Of a stretch of 64,000 bases of DNA, positions 24,190 through 36,000 are shown one piece after another. The notes beneath the pieces are model-generated. The model had not been told where the DNA came from and did no database searches. It saw only the letters and a list, made by a program, of their open reading frames with translations. Source of the stretch: Limnanthes douglasii subsp. nivea (taxonomy: Eukaryota; Streptophyta; Magnoliopsida; Brassicales; Limnanthaceae); contig JAUPFV010000005.1 in the NCBI GenBank assembly GCA_036936605.1, forward strand, positions 4,701,670-4,765,669, in the 5' to 3' direction. How positions within the stretch are numbered: position 1 is the first letter of the stretch; each line of letters opens with the position of its first letter. Made by a program: the position numbers and the translations under genes.

Positions 24190-25712
24190 GTTAATAAGGA
24201 ATGATGATATATTCAAGACAACTTTTAGAACATATTACATACATTACCAATTTTTGGTGATGTTGTTTGGACTAACAAATGGTTCGGTAATTTTTATGAA
24301 TTTGATGAACCAACATTTTCATCTTTAATTAGACCGGTTCATTGTTGGCTTCACTGAAAATATTTTGATATAGTTATAAACCAAAGAAGAGAACAAAACT
24401 AACACCCGACGATGGTATTACAACTATTTTAAGATCATCATTTATACATAAAATTATAAAAATATGAGTTTTAGTTTAAAAATGTTAGATTTCTAGGCCA
24501 TGAGATTTATAAAGATTGAATATCGGTAGATCTATAAAAGTAAAATATTTTTGAACTAGAAACAATAATTTTTTTTTATTTGATTAACTTGATACCACAC
24601 AAGATTTATCAAATGATTTGAATGGATCGCTGAAACTCTTACTTTGTTGGTCCAACAACATATAAAGCTTATATGGATTGGTAAGTGTGAAAAACCTATT
24701 AATATACTAAAGAAAAGATTAACCATCACATTTATTTTTACTAATTTTAAAGAATAAATAAAAATTCCTAATATATGGTAATGCATCATACAAAAAATCA
24801 GGTTATATTTTGATACAATAGGATAAATAATCTCTTATGAACCCCATCAACTTAAAAATTATGAAATAATTATCCAACTCATGATCTATAATTAGTCGCG
24901 ATAGTTTTTGCTCTAAAAATATGGAAATATTACCTATATATGGGATAAATCTAACGTATTTTCCGACCATAAAATTGTAAAGTATTTGTTTTCTCAAAAC
25001 GAATTGAGCATGCGACAACGAAGATTGATGAAACTAATTAATGAATATGATTTTATCCTTCAGTATCATCGAGTCAAAACCAATATGGTCATTGATGCTT
25101 TAAGTTTTATGTCAATTGCATATTTGATGATTTAAAAATAGAATATGCTTCAAATATGGAGCTAATTTGATAACCAAATGATAAATTTCTCATGAAGTCT
25201 CCACCTATTTAACCTCACCATTTAACCAATCTTAATTTCTAAAATCATAAAGGTCCAAACAAATGACAACAAAATATAAGAATATATAAAAAGACGAGAA
25301 GTTAAAGAACCATTAGATTGTGAAAAAGGAATCAATAGGAAATGAAGATTTTAATAAAGACTATCTCTTTCAAATATAGAAAACTTACAATTAAGGTATA
25401 CATGAAGTATATCTATCAAGATTAACCGTCAAACCCATAAGTACAAAAATGTATGAAGATCTTAAGAGACATTTATGGTAGAAAGAGATGCAAAAATATA
25501 TAACAAAGTTTATTACAAGATTCTTTACTTGCTAAGAGTGTAAAGTAGCAAAAAAATAACCTTTAGAAATATTAAAAATCTTACCAATCATAGGTTGAAA
25601 ATGAGAATAAAGGAGCCATATAAATTATTACGGGATTATCAAAATCAGCTCAAAGCTATGACATTATTTGGTTTTGGATTGGCTAACCGCGTCAGCACAC
25701 TTTATTCCTTAC
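24190..25712 (+). pseudogene. Chromovirus pol relic (RT, RNase H, integrase)
   Basis: RT sequence at 24200-24400 reads FKTTFRTYY, then [21 protein letters not shown] and LDRFIVGFTENILI, where the last block is the motif C area with the usual DD lost. At 24870-25110 an RNase H segment runs VAIVFALKIWKYYL, FSDHKIVKYLFSQNELSMRQRR and YHRVKTNMVIDALS. At 25420-25560 there is an integrase zinc-finger segment (TKMYEDLKRHLW, then C-x2-C-like). At 25600-25712 the integrase core begins (DWLTASAHFIP). Several frameshifts and stops occur. The integrase stops at a Stowaway MITE. It is a different, older lineage from the Tat elements. Confidence 0.8.
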
Positions 25713-25717
25713 AAATA

Positions 25718-25923
25718 CTCCCTCTGTCCCAAAATACATGTCGTTTTATGAAATAATTTGTGTCCAACAATACATGTCGTTCTCGTATATCAATGTAAAA
25801 TTTAATATTATGTATTATGTTCTACCAATTAGATCTTTTTTTTTATAAAAAAGAGAAGTGATATTATATTCCTTAATATATGTGCATAACTTCAAAACGG
25901 TATATATTTTGAGACGAATGAAG
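25718..25923. mobile_element. Stowaway-like MITE
   Basis: A 206-bp element flanked by TA on both sides (25716-25717 and 25924-25925). The left end CTCCCTCTGTCCCAAAATA and the right end (reverse complement CTTCATTCGTCTCAAAATA) are inverted repeats of the Tc1/mariner Stowaway type. There is no coding capacity. A degenerate copy lies at 11691-11868. Confidence 0.85.
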
Positions 25924-25925
25924 TA

Positions 25926-28880
25926 TGTTATATGACATATACAAAATAATACAATTACAAAGAGTCTGAGTAGTTACTACATGTCGTGATGCATGATTCA
26001 CTTTCAAATTTTGAAATATTTAATAGATCTTTTGGAACATCACTGAGCATAAATAATGCATTTAACTCTCAAAGCGTTAGATAAATAGAACGTGTAATAA
26101 AATTTTAGAATATATGTTATGAGCTTGTGTCTTCGATATTAATACTATATGGGAACCTACTTATCAACCATAGAGTTTGGTTGTAACCACACAAGTATTA
26201 AAATATACAATTTTAATATCTTTACCACAGATGTTTATAAAGGCCAACGGTGGGGGATCAAAATTTTTAGACCTGATTTAATTCACGAGACAATAAATAA
26301 ATTATCAATAATTAGAAAATATTTCTGGACAACTTAAGGTCGTCAGAAAAGTTAAGCGAAAAATAAAAAATAAAAATAAAAGTGCTTACAAAATAATCTT
26401 ACAAGTATCTGTACACGTGGAAATATCTCTTATTGAAAGAATAAAATAAAAATAATGCCAAAACACATTGAGAATTCGATATTATCGAAAGAGTTAGAAA
26501 ACTTGTGTATCAAGTGATTCTACACTCTCATATATCTAGCGTAGACGATGTAGTCTGTGTGCCAATGTTAAGAAAGTACATTCTTTTTCATTTGACGTTA
26601 ACGACATGATATACGGTTAAAAATAACTCTACTTACGACGAACAATCTGTACATATTTTGGATAATGTTTTTCAAATGTTAAAAGTTAAAAAAATTGTAT
26701 TAGTCAAAATTTGCTAAAATCATTATAATAAAAATGAAGGTCCGTAGGATACTAAAAACGTTATTTTTAACTTTTCGAAATACATGTATGTAAATAATAA
26801 AGATAATATTTATATTAAAATAAATATAATGTGACAATCCGTTTTTTTATATTTAAAATAAAATAAATCATGTCTATTTTGGATTTATTATATTGAATCG
26901 GAAAAAATATTTTTTTATCACCAAATAAAACTTGATTGTCGTGTAGCTATAAAATTTGAACGAATTGATACATTAAAATATATTATTTAGTTTTAATTGG
27001 AATAATTAAATGTTATATTAGTATTGTGTAATGTAATTATATTTATTAGTACATGTTCAATCATCTAAGAAATAAGAAATAAGAGAAAATATTTTCTTAA
27101 ACCATTTTTTATTTTTATTTTTTAGAATTAAAATATAACTTGCATATAAATAAATGCATTATAGTAAATCAAATAAAGTTTAGATATATTAAGAAAACAC
27201 ACCTTCACTGACTTTAGCACCAATGACTCAACACATATCTGAAACTTTATAAATACCAAAGTATATTTAGAAAAAAAAACAACAAATTTTCAAAAAAAAG
27301 TTATTATAAGCAGAATAAATATTACAAAGATAACACCAAAAGAGAAATATACAAGAGAAATCAAAGACCATAAAATTTAGAATAATATTTATAAATACTA
27401 CAAAAGGTATGCTTATACACGTATTTGTGATTTTATATTTTAGTGTTAAATTAATTTATATTAGTGTGTATTCAATAGTCTTACATTTTGAAATTTAATA
27501 CGGATTATATATTTTAAGATGTTAAAAAATTAAAAGATCATATACAGATCCATTACAAAATTATTAAACTATGGTCCATTGTAGAATTTTAAGGTTTAAT
27601 TTCCATTTTATGGAAATGTCATGATCAATATATCATACAGTTAGTGCACTAGTATACAATGCTTTTAAATTATTTTGTGATATATGCAATTTGGAATTTG
27701 TCATGTGGAAAACTATATGATGCATTATGTGTCATGGCCAGTTAGAGCCTATATCAAATAAAATTGGGTAATGTAATTGTTGCTAGTTAGAAACATATTT
27801 ATTGCCGAGTATAACATATCTTTTTTTAGTTTGAGTTTACTAACCCATACATGTTATACTAGTTTTAAAATATATCACAGATTGTACCAAAGTTCTTGTG
27901 AGAAAACTCAGAAAGATGGATTTGTACTTATATCCATTGTTTTCCTACTCGTATGTCGTATGTCTGCTTGTATTAGGCTCCTGTGTTTCATATCATAATA
28001 CTTCAACCATACTATACTCGAAAATATATGTAATGATGTAAGGGATGTATTGAGAATAGATAATTATACTTAAATATGGCATATGTAATATATGCATGAT
28101 TATGTGTTGAGCTTGATGTTACACACGAGATGATAAAAAATCATAAGAGAATACTCAGGTTTATTACAAATGATTATTTATTAATGAAAATTATTTTATT
28201 TATCTCGACGTCATCTTCACAGAAACCAAATCTCTAAATGTAGGAGGATGTAGTCATGCGGACTTGGATAGTCCAATTAAGTAAAATAATTTTATATTTG
28301 GTATTGCCTCTGTAATAGTAAATTTCAGCTCAAACTGAATTGAAAATCACAGTAAAAATAATTATGGATCTTCAAGAGATATTTTTAAAATCTTAGTTAC
28401 TTTCACGTGTGATTTTTTTAGAAACGTTGATCCAGACGAATGTATAGAAAAACAATATATGTACGAGTCCTAATATAAAAATAAGATCGGATAAAAAAAC
28501 ATAAAAATAAGCTTGAGATATGTACTATTTTAGAGATCAAATTCTGCCGAGTATTTACAGTTCTTGAAGTTGCCCCAACTAGCCTTCTAAAGGTTTTATC
28601 TGGAAAATAAATTGTATCAAAGTTGAATAAAGTTAAAAGTGTTTCTTCCTTTAAATAATTTCATAAAACTGTTAGTACCACAAATATCAAACATTTAAAT
28701 ATTCTTCTTCGTTGAGAAAAATTTGTTGCCCTGTCGAAATAAAATATTAATAATCATCATATGTTGGATAATTATTATCCATATGTCTTGTAGCCGATAC
28801 ATTGAGTGTGATTAACAGATACAAATGAAGATAAAATATATAGATTAAAACTAAGGAATGATAACAAGAAATAATGGAAT
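25926..28880. other. AT-rich spacer
   Basis: No supported gene or element. Short open frames at 26149-26337 and 27777-27998 show no recognisable domain and no compositional support. Confidence 0.6.
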
Positions 28881-29226
28881 TCAATGATAAACAAATGACG
28901 GAAAGTACTTCATTTTTATTCATGGATTGAGGAAAATGGTAGAGAATTTAGGAAGAGCTGTTTACTTTACTAAATTACTCATAATAGTTAGATAGTAAAA
29001 ATGTAATTATTGTAACAGATGATTGCCACACGTCATAAAATATAAGTATCATCCATCATGAATAATTAGGTTCTACGTGTACTATAAATAGATGATATAA
29101 TCATGACGAAATATGGTTGATTAATTGATTGAATATTCAAATACTAAACTTTTCTCTAAGAGTTTTGATTTCACTAGTCAAATTTCGCTTGGAATTATTC
29201 GATAGGGGTTTTTCCTTCATTGTATA

Positions 29227-29243
29227 TGGCGTCGTCTGTGAGA
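29227..29243 (+). other. Primer-binding site of the decayed Tat element
   Basis: TGGCGTCGTCTGTGAGA lies just inside the 5' LTR and differs by two bases from a common Tat-lineage PBS. Confidence 0.65.
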
Positions 29244-29269
29244 AACTACTTTGAAGAAAACATTTGATA

Positions 29270-30750
29270 ATGAAATGGTAATGACTCGATCAGGTTTCGG
29301 TAGAAGATTACCTAGATGCTTGGTTCGTAGATCTCTGTAAGTAATTTTTTGTAAATGTGGCTTTGTCAGATTATAGTAACATCTATGATAAGGTCTCCAT
29401 ATGAGGAAATCAATATCTTTCAAGAAGGTTTAACAAATTTCTTGATCAACCCATCGGTAATATCTACACCATAGTGAGAAGAGGCAATTGAAGTGAGGCA
29501 TACTCAACATTTAATGACCGAAGTTGAAGATAATTAGTCAATTTCTTTATTTTTCTCTTTGGAACCATAGATGACTGAACTACAATCAAAACATTATAAA
29601 CTTAATATGTTACAAATTCAACGATGGGAGGAAAGCCAAAATGGATTCAGGATGATGACTATAACAATGCAGTTTGAGAAAATTACTCGAAAAAGGTAAT
29701 GTAAATTTGAATGAAAATGTGAGTAAATATTGTTTAGTTTTTTATAAGAATGTTGTCTCAAAGAAGAAAGAGGATGATAACAAGGTAGCTCAATCTAATA
29801 ATCAGGCATCATCTAAAATAAATGATGACAAATGGAAAGGAAAATTGACTGATGAAGGTCAGAAGGAGGCCAAAAGATCAAATGGTATTATATATGCTAG
29901 AAAATTCTCCATTAACTCAAAAGATTTTGGAAGAGAAATTACCAAAATATTTCAACATATACAAAATGGAAAATATGGCAGTACTACAGATCTTGAGCAT
30001 CATCTTAAACAATTTTGTATTATAGGTTTCAACCCGAACAACATTTTACTATGTCGAGCTTTCTCTATAATTTTTAAAGGAAACACATTAGGTTAGTTAA
30101 AAACCCTACCCTCGGGTTTTGTTGACAGTTTTCATAATATATAAAATTCATTTCGGAGTCAGATTATCGATGAAAAGGATGTGAAGCGAGAAGGGCATCA
30201 TATGACGATGAATCTTTAAGAGACTGTCCAACCGATTGCTGAAGAGATGGATATGCTAGAGAGTTGCAAGGAACATGTGGTTTAACGGCGTTTAAAAGAT
30301 GATTGTCATGTGAAAGTACTTTGTTGGAATATTTTATGAAGTTCATAATGGATTGTATGAGATATTTGTTAGAAACGGCGAAAATGTATATTAGAGTGGA
30401 AGATACAGAAGAGGAGGAGTGGTACAAGTGAAGCAATCAAAGAGAATTAGATGAGTTCAAGGTTGCTAGAGAACTAGTGAATTATTTTTCCTATTATGGC
30501 AATCCAAATCGACTGTCACCCAATTGAATGCGCCCATTGGTGTCGTTTATGAAATGAAAAAATATAGGTTGAAAATCGGGCTCTAAGGATGATGTTTGGG
30601 TTAAGTAATAAGAGAAACAAAAGGTATTACTGCGCATATCATAATGATGAATGGGCATTCAATGAGGGATTGCTTTTTATTGAAATATGAAATTCAGAAA
30701 TTGATGGATAATGACGGGCTAGTAGAATTTGTGTGTGAGAGAGAAATGAA
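29270..30750 (+). pseudogene. gag relic of the decayed Tat element
   Basis: Coding-like sequence begins near MTRSG (about 29278). The frame 29674-30096 has a Lys-rich N-terminal part and then TTDLEHHLKQF, NNILLCRAFSIIFKG and, after a stop, KTLPSGFVDSFHN, which is the Retrotrans_gag domain. Near 30630 YYCAYHNDE is a remnant of the C-x2-H knuckle seen in Tat gags. Many stops break the frame. Confidence 0.75.
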
Positions 30751-31139
30751 AGAAGATATGGGAAAATTAAGAGAGTTAGTCTAAAAATTACAACCAACCA
30801 CAAATATGTTCGATTTTTGAAGGAGATACATTGTCGGGAATGGCGCATTCATTAAGAAACATATATACCAAATATTTGTCCATCTTATTGATGAATTATC
30901 TATCCATTTGTATAATTATCCTATTTTTTTAGCATTTTCTTTCACTAGTTATGATTTAAGGGGATATGTGACCCATAAGGATGCGTTGACGCATTCGTTG
31001 AGAGAGAGAGATATACGAAATATTTTCAAGTCTATATAATTGATGAACAATTTATGCATTTGGATAGAGACTGTTCTTTAACGTTCTTTTTCATAAGCGA
31101 TGATTTAAGAGGATTCATGACTCTTCACAGGGATGCTTT

Positions 31140-31470
31140 GTTGGTAACTCTAGATATTGTTGGGGTAATTATGAGAAGGGTGGTGGTTGACACCGAAGTT
31201 TCAAATAATATTTTCTATGAGATGTGCTAAGATCAAATGGTTTATATTGTGCTATTCAAAATCTGGTGAGCTTCATTGGCCGATCGACTAACTGTGTTCG
31301 AGAGGTTGATCTAACAATATATATTGGAAGAGAAGAAATAGATAAGGTAGTCATTATATTGTTTATGAATGTAGATGTTCCAAGTTCTTACATTGCGACC
31401 CTAGGATGACCTTGGTTACACTGAATGGAAGCGGTAGTGTTATCTTACTATCAATGCATCAAGTATATTG
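31140..31470 (+). pseudogene. Protease relic of the decayed Tat element
   Basis: VVVDTEVSNNIFY stands where VDTGSS is expected: the Asp is kept but the following Gly-Ser pair is changed. The frame 31224-31409 continues with SNGLYCAIQNLVSFIGRS, VDLTIYIG and VDVPSSYIATLG, the typical blocks of the C-terminal half. Frame changes flank each piece. Confidence 0.7.
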
Positions 31471-31689
31471 TAACAGGGTAATTGGGGTGATTCGAAAGAG
31501 TCAAAGGATACCTAGAGATTACTACTCTTTATCGTTAGGTCCTTAAAATATTATTTCATAGAAACAACATGAATCATCAGAAAATTTGACAATGGATAAA
31601 ATTATTGAACCTTGATAAGTTTAAAGGAAAATGAGATAAACGATCCACAAGAGGAGTTAAATGCAACACGAGCTGTGGAATAAATAAAA

Positions 31690-32340
31690 TATTGTATGTT
31701 GACCAACGAGAAGATAGTCAATATTGGATGGCACCTTGATGATAATTTTAAAACAAAGTTGGTGGCTTGTTTAGAAGAAAATGTAGATATTTTTTATTGG
31801 AATATCTTCAATGTAACCGAAGTCAGTATATCTGTTATTTGTCATGAGATGGTTATTGATAGAGATACATGGCAATTTGTTAGATGAGAAAGTCAGTTTT
31901 AGTGGAGAAATTTGAGGCTATAGTAAATGAGGTAGATATGCTACTAAAAGTGGGACATATTCGAAAGTAAAATTATCCAACTTCATTGGTAAATCTGGTG
32001 TTTGTTATAAATAAAATGGTTAGTTGAGAATATGTGTTTATTTTACCTAATCGTGCTTGTCCAAAATATGTTTTTGCTTTACGAAGAATTGATCAGCTTA
32101 TGGTTGCACCGATTGGGCACAAATATTTACCTTTTATGGATGCTTATTCAGGGCATTATCAAATAAAAATGCACCTGAATGATGAATGAAATTACATTTT
32201 TACGATGGAACAGGGTTATATTGTTATAAAATAATGATATTTGGTTTGAAGAATGTTGGACCAATTTATGAGAGGCAAGTGAATCATATTATTTCCAATA
32301 AATTGGACACCATTATTTCTTGGTTTTGTGATAAGAAAAA
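31690..32340 (+). pseudogene. RT relic lacking the YIDD region
   Basis: The pre-RT block VNIGWHLDDNFKTKLVACL begins near 31708. RT follows, with NRACPKYVF, LRRIDQLM and LPFMDAYSGHYQIKM, where the motif A Asp is kept. After YERQVNHIISNKLDT-like sequence the alignment jumps to LGF. The YIDD motif therefore appears deleted together with its surroundings. Stops and frameshifts are also present. Confidence 0.75.
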
Positions 32341-32990
32341 AATGGATTAAAGATGACCCAAGTCAATTGAAAGTATTATTAACAATTTCCCCTCTAAAAT
32401 TAATCAAATAAGTTAAAAAATTAAAGTGCCGACTAGCAATATTGTCAAAATTTATCTCCAAAGCATCGAATAAAGCTCATTTGTTATCTAACAGTTTGGA
32501 AGTGGCCAAAAAGTTTTCATGGGATGATAAGTGTACTGCAACATTCATAAGTTGAAATATTATTTAATATTATCTGAAATTTTAATGACACCAAAGGAAG
32601 GAGAACCATTGTATTTGTATATAACAATTTCTAATTTTGCAGTTAGTGTTGTTCTTTTGAGGGAAGATAATGAAGTTCAGCCATCAATATTTGAAATATT
32701 TTGTCAAAATAAATATTAGAGTAGTCAGTACAAGTTAGAGAGTTTCAAAGGAATTCTATTCAATATCTTTATCACTGACTAACATTAGTAGGAATTATGC
32801 ACCTCGTCAAAGAGTAATGAACAAGTTGAGCATGAGAAATGTTTGATGAGAAATGAAAAGAAAGATGTTAATGGTTCAAGTAAAGTAGTTTGTGTAGATA
32901 AACTACTAAATGATAGAGGAAAGTTTGTTGATTTTAAATTATTTGTACGAAGGTAATCTAATAATAAGGAGAGTTGTACATGAAACAAGA
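32340..32990 (+). pseudogene. RNase H relic of the decayed Tat element
   Basis: LAILSKFISKASNKA and FSWDDKC lead into the frame 32531-32719, which has LMTPKEGEPLYLYITISNFAVSVVLLRED, the start of the RT-linked RNase H domain. It decays beyond 32720. No second RNase H or integrase follows. Confidence 0.65.
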
Positions 32991-33009
32991 AATATATATT
33001 TTGGGAACC

Positions 33010-33336
33010 TAGCATATTTATTAGTATAAACAAGTTTAATTTATTAAGTGTGTTGTTAATAAGTTCTTTGTTTTGTGGTTTTAATAAATATTTGGATCGT
33101 CAAATACCTTGCTATTACCTTAAAAATATGAACTATGAGGTGAAATGTATAAAAGATAATTTTTTTTATAAAATAATATTTGACACATGTAAGAGTTAAC
33201 CAACATAATAATTTTATCATACATAAATACGAATAAATTCAAATTAAAAAATATAAAATGAAAACCAAACATAGTCTATAACCAAGCTCATCTGAAAATT
33301 AATAAGAGGACACACAAAAAAACTTGGCATTAAGTC
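33010..33336. other. Spacer
   Basis: AT-rich, with no feature supported. Confidence 0.5.
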
Positions 33337-33600
33337 ATGCCTCACAAAGTACACAATTGCACATACTATGGCATGCCCACTGTATCAAACATGAACCTGA
33401 CTATAAGCTACGTCCTACAATATATCAATTTCCCATATTATAGCGTAGCCACTGTGTCAAACGCAAACCTGACTTTCAACCACGCTCTATGGGATCCGCA
33501 ATTACCCATATTGTGGCTTAACCACTGTGTCAAATGCGAATATGGTTGTAACTAATCCTCGAATGACACACACTTTCCCATACTATGGCCTTACTATAAT
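33337..33600 (+). repeat. 72-bp minisatellite
   Basis: ACTGTRTCAAAC recurs at 33379, 33451 and 33523, exactly 72 bp apart, with a partial fourth copy after it. CCCATA(C/T)TATGGC-like words repeat in step. Because 72 is a multiple of three, one frame stays open across the array (33337-33555) and gives a 24-residue protein repeat. I do not consider that a gene. Confidence 0.9.
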
Positions 33601-33909
33601 GATAAAAGTTTAATATAATTTATATAGATGGACAATATAAGTTGTTCGACGATCCAAGAGGGTATCCGTCACTAAATATATAAAGCAATAAAATAAATAA
33701 TGATGTTAAAAATATAATTTATGAATAATTAAACGTAAAGCATAGTTTAACATTTAAAAAGGATAAACAAATTAAAGTATGAAGATAAAAGAATGATAAT
33801 AAACCGGACACCACCACACAAATATCTTTAGCGGTTCAAAAGCATAACAAAGTTTGTCATGTAAGTTATTAAAGTTCACAAACGACTAATTACAAATTAA
33901 CTTACTTCA

Positions 33910-36000
33910 TCATGGTAGATTTCTTCTGGATATAAGTAGGAGTTGTTTCGTTTTTAGGAAACATTTCATGAAGAGTCTCGTTTGTTTCATCATTAACGCC
34001 ATCTTTAGTAGACGTATCACACGGTTTTCACCAATTGCCTCCTCGTCATCTTCAACAATTGGGTTATCATCTTGGTTATCGTCATTTAGCTTATCATCTT
34101 CCTCATGTTCGTATGAAAGATTGTCTTTCATTTCTTAATGAGGAAATTCTTCCTTAGGAATTTATTCTGACAGGGTACTCAAATGAATGACACAAGTACA
34201 TTTTTATATACCTAATGTTAACTCTTTGCGATACTTCGTATAAGCAACGTTAGCAAATTCACAAGATTTTATCCTAGCCAGATTATTTGCATTGTCCCTT
34301 TCCTTTTCAAGATCTTTTACACTTTTATTTAGACTATTTATCTCTATATTTAGGCTCTTCACCTTAGTACTATCCTTTTTCAACTTATTATTCTCCGTAA
34401 CCAGGTCATCATACTTCGTCATATTCATTTTTAACTTTGTCAATCTGATTTTTCAAGGTGAAAACATTGTCTTCAATAATTATTGAGTAGCTGACTCGAG
34501 TGTTTAGAGATTTAATATTGGAAGACAATATAAACTTATTAGCAAGGACTGCAATCATTATAACAAGTTATTAGTATATATATAATCATCATTGTTTTTA
34601 TACATTCGTTTAAGGAAAAAGAAATCATCTCCAAGAAAATTTATGTTTGGCGTTGCAAGATATCCACTGGAAAGGCTGAGGATTCAATGGGTCCAACAAG
34701 GCATAAAGTGACTTGACGATTAAGGAAATAATATAGATCCAAAGTAGAAGACGAACCTCAAACAAGTCATTTGGATGATAAGGTAGTACCAAAGTGGATG
34801 AGGAGGTATTTTGAATAATTGGTATGACATAAGAATTGCTTGCAGACTTGACATTTTTTATTTTCAGAGGATTATTTGAAAATGCAGTTGTGAGAGATGC
34901 TTTTTTTAGGATTGGGGAAGTAGCTTGTTTTTTTAGAGATGTCTTAGCATGTAATTTTTTGTTTCTAATAGCATGTAAATTTTTGTTTAATCTGGTAGCA
35001 TGTAAATATTTTATCTATGTTTTTTTGCTTTGTTTCTTGTAAAGAACCGCAAGAGTTAATCAAACAAGATCTTCATTAGCTATCTAATCGAACAAATATT
35101 GGCTAATATTATCTTTTTGTAGCTTTAGCTCCAACTTTTCCAATCTTAATATTTCTTTGACCAAATATCTCAAGTCCTTTCAATAACCAAAGGAAGAATA
35201 AAACAAAACTGTTTTTAGTAAACAAAAGGGGATGATCATCTCTCAAACACTCATACAAATCTTATGGTAATTCTTTCAGTGCACGAGGATTGTAATCAAA
35301 ATTCAAGAATATTCGGTTAGACAAGAAACAACTCACAATTAAACAAATAATTAATATTAATAATATTTTAGAAAGGTGAACTAAACATTATTATGGTGAT
35401 AAAATCTACTCCCCATTTTACACGTTTTCAACCAACGTCTTTCAATTAGACCAGTTTCTCGTTCTGATTCCCAAAGGATAGTTACAAAAAAGAATTTTTG
35501 CTTCTAGTTATGATTCAAATCTATGAGTTTGATGACCTATCAAAATAACACATAATAAGTGTATAAAAAAGGCTTGTTTTGGATTATTTATTTATTTTTT
35601 AATGGACCAAAACATCTTGGATAGTTATTGACATCCTAAGTATATTGTAGACTAATATGACATTAATCAAATTTCTCTAACCATTTGGGTTGATTTGAGT
35701 AGGATATTCCTGAGGTATTAAAGAACTCATTGCTCAATAAGTGAAGTAAAAATATAAGATCCTAAATTAAAAGACGTAGAAAAACATACTTCTTTGTCTT
35801 TGTCGTGATGAGGAAGTTCTGATTTCTTAGATATTCTAATGCAAATGTATCCATGATTGTATTTTATAATTTTAACAACATGACATGAAATTTTGTACGA
35901 ACGACGGAGGGAGGGACGAAAGCTAGTTTTTGTAAAGAAAATTATAATGAGAGAAATTATTGAGAGAAAATGTCTCAAATACAAGTTAAAGAAAAACTTT
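33910..36000 (-). pseudogene. Antisense-gene relic of the decayed Tat element
   Basis: Read on the minus strand, this shows the same order of parts as the intact antisense gene at 59649-56683. At about 35830-35640 a block reads EVCFSTSFNLGS and then PTQINPNG. It matches EIVFFTKLFNWGL and PTQLSPNG of the intact gene. About 35040-34850 is a Lys-rich open stretch, the linker. At 34443-34204 a frame rich in Lys, Glu and Leu with heptad-like spacing (LNKSVKDLEKERDNA) forms a coiled coil. At 34131-33910 an acidic Asp/Glu-rich tail follows. Stops and frameshifts separate these parts. It lies downstream of the sense pol relic (28880-33010) and on the opposite strand. Confidence 0.7.

Larger units (their letters stand above)
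28880..33010 (+). mobile_element. Decayed Tat-type Ty3/gypsy element
   Basis: A 5' LTR-like stretch with a TATA box (TATAAATA at 29083-29090) ends near 29219. TGGCGTCGTCTGTGAGA (29227-29243) follows and matches the TGGCGCCGTCTGTGGGA type of primer-binding site. Gag, protease, RT and RNase H relics come next in normal order. Integrase is not recognised. A minus-strand antisense-gene relic lies beyond, at 33910-36000. No matching 3' LTR was found by eye. Confidence 0.75.

Noticed and set aside
26149..27998. Short open frames at 26149-26337 and 27777-27998 as host genes
   Set aside because: No domain, no promoter or splice support, and AT-rich DNA yields such frames by chance.
33337..33555. 72-codon open frame with internal protein repeats
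   Set aside because: It is a by-product of a 72-bp minisatellite whose period is a multiple of three.
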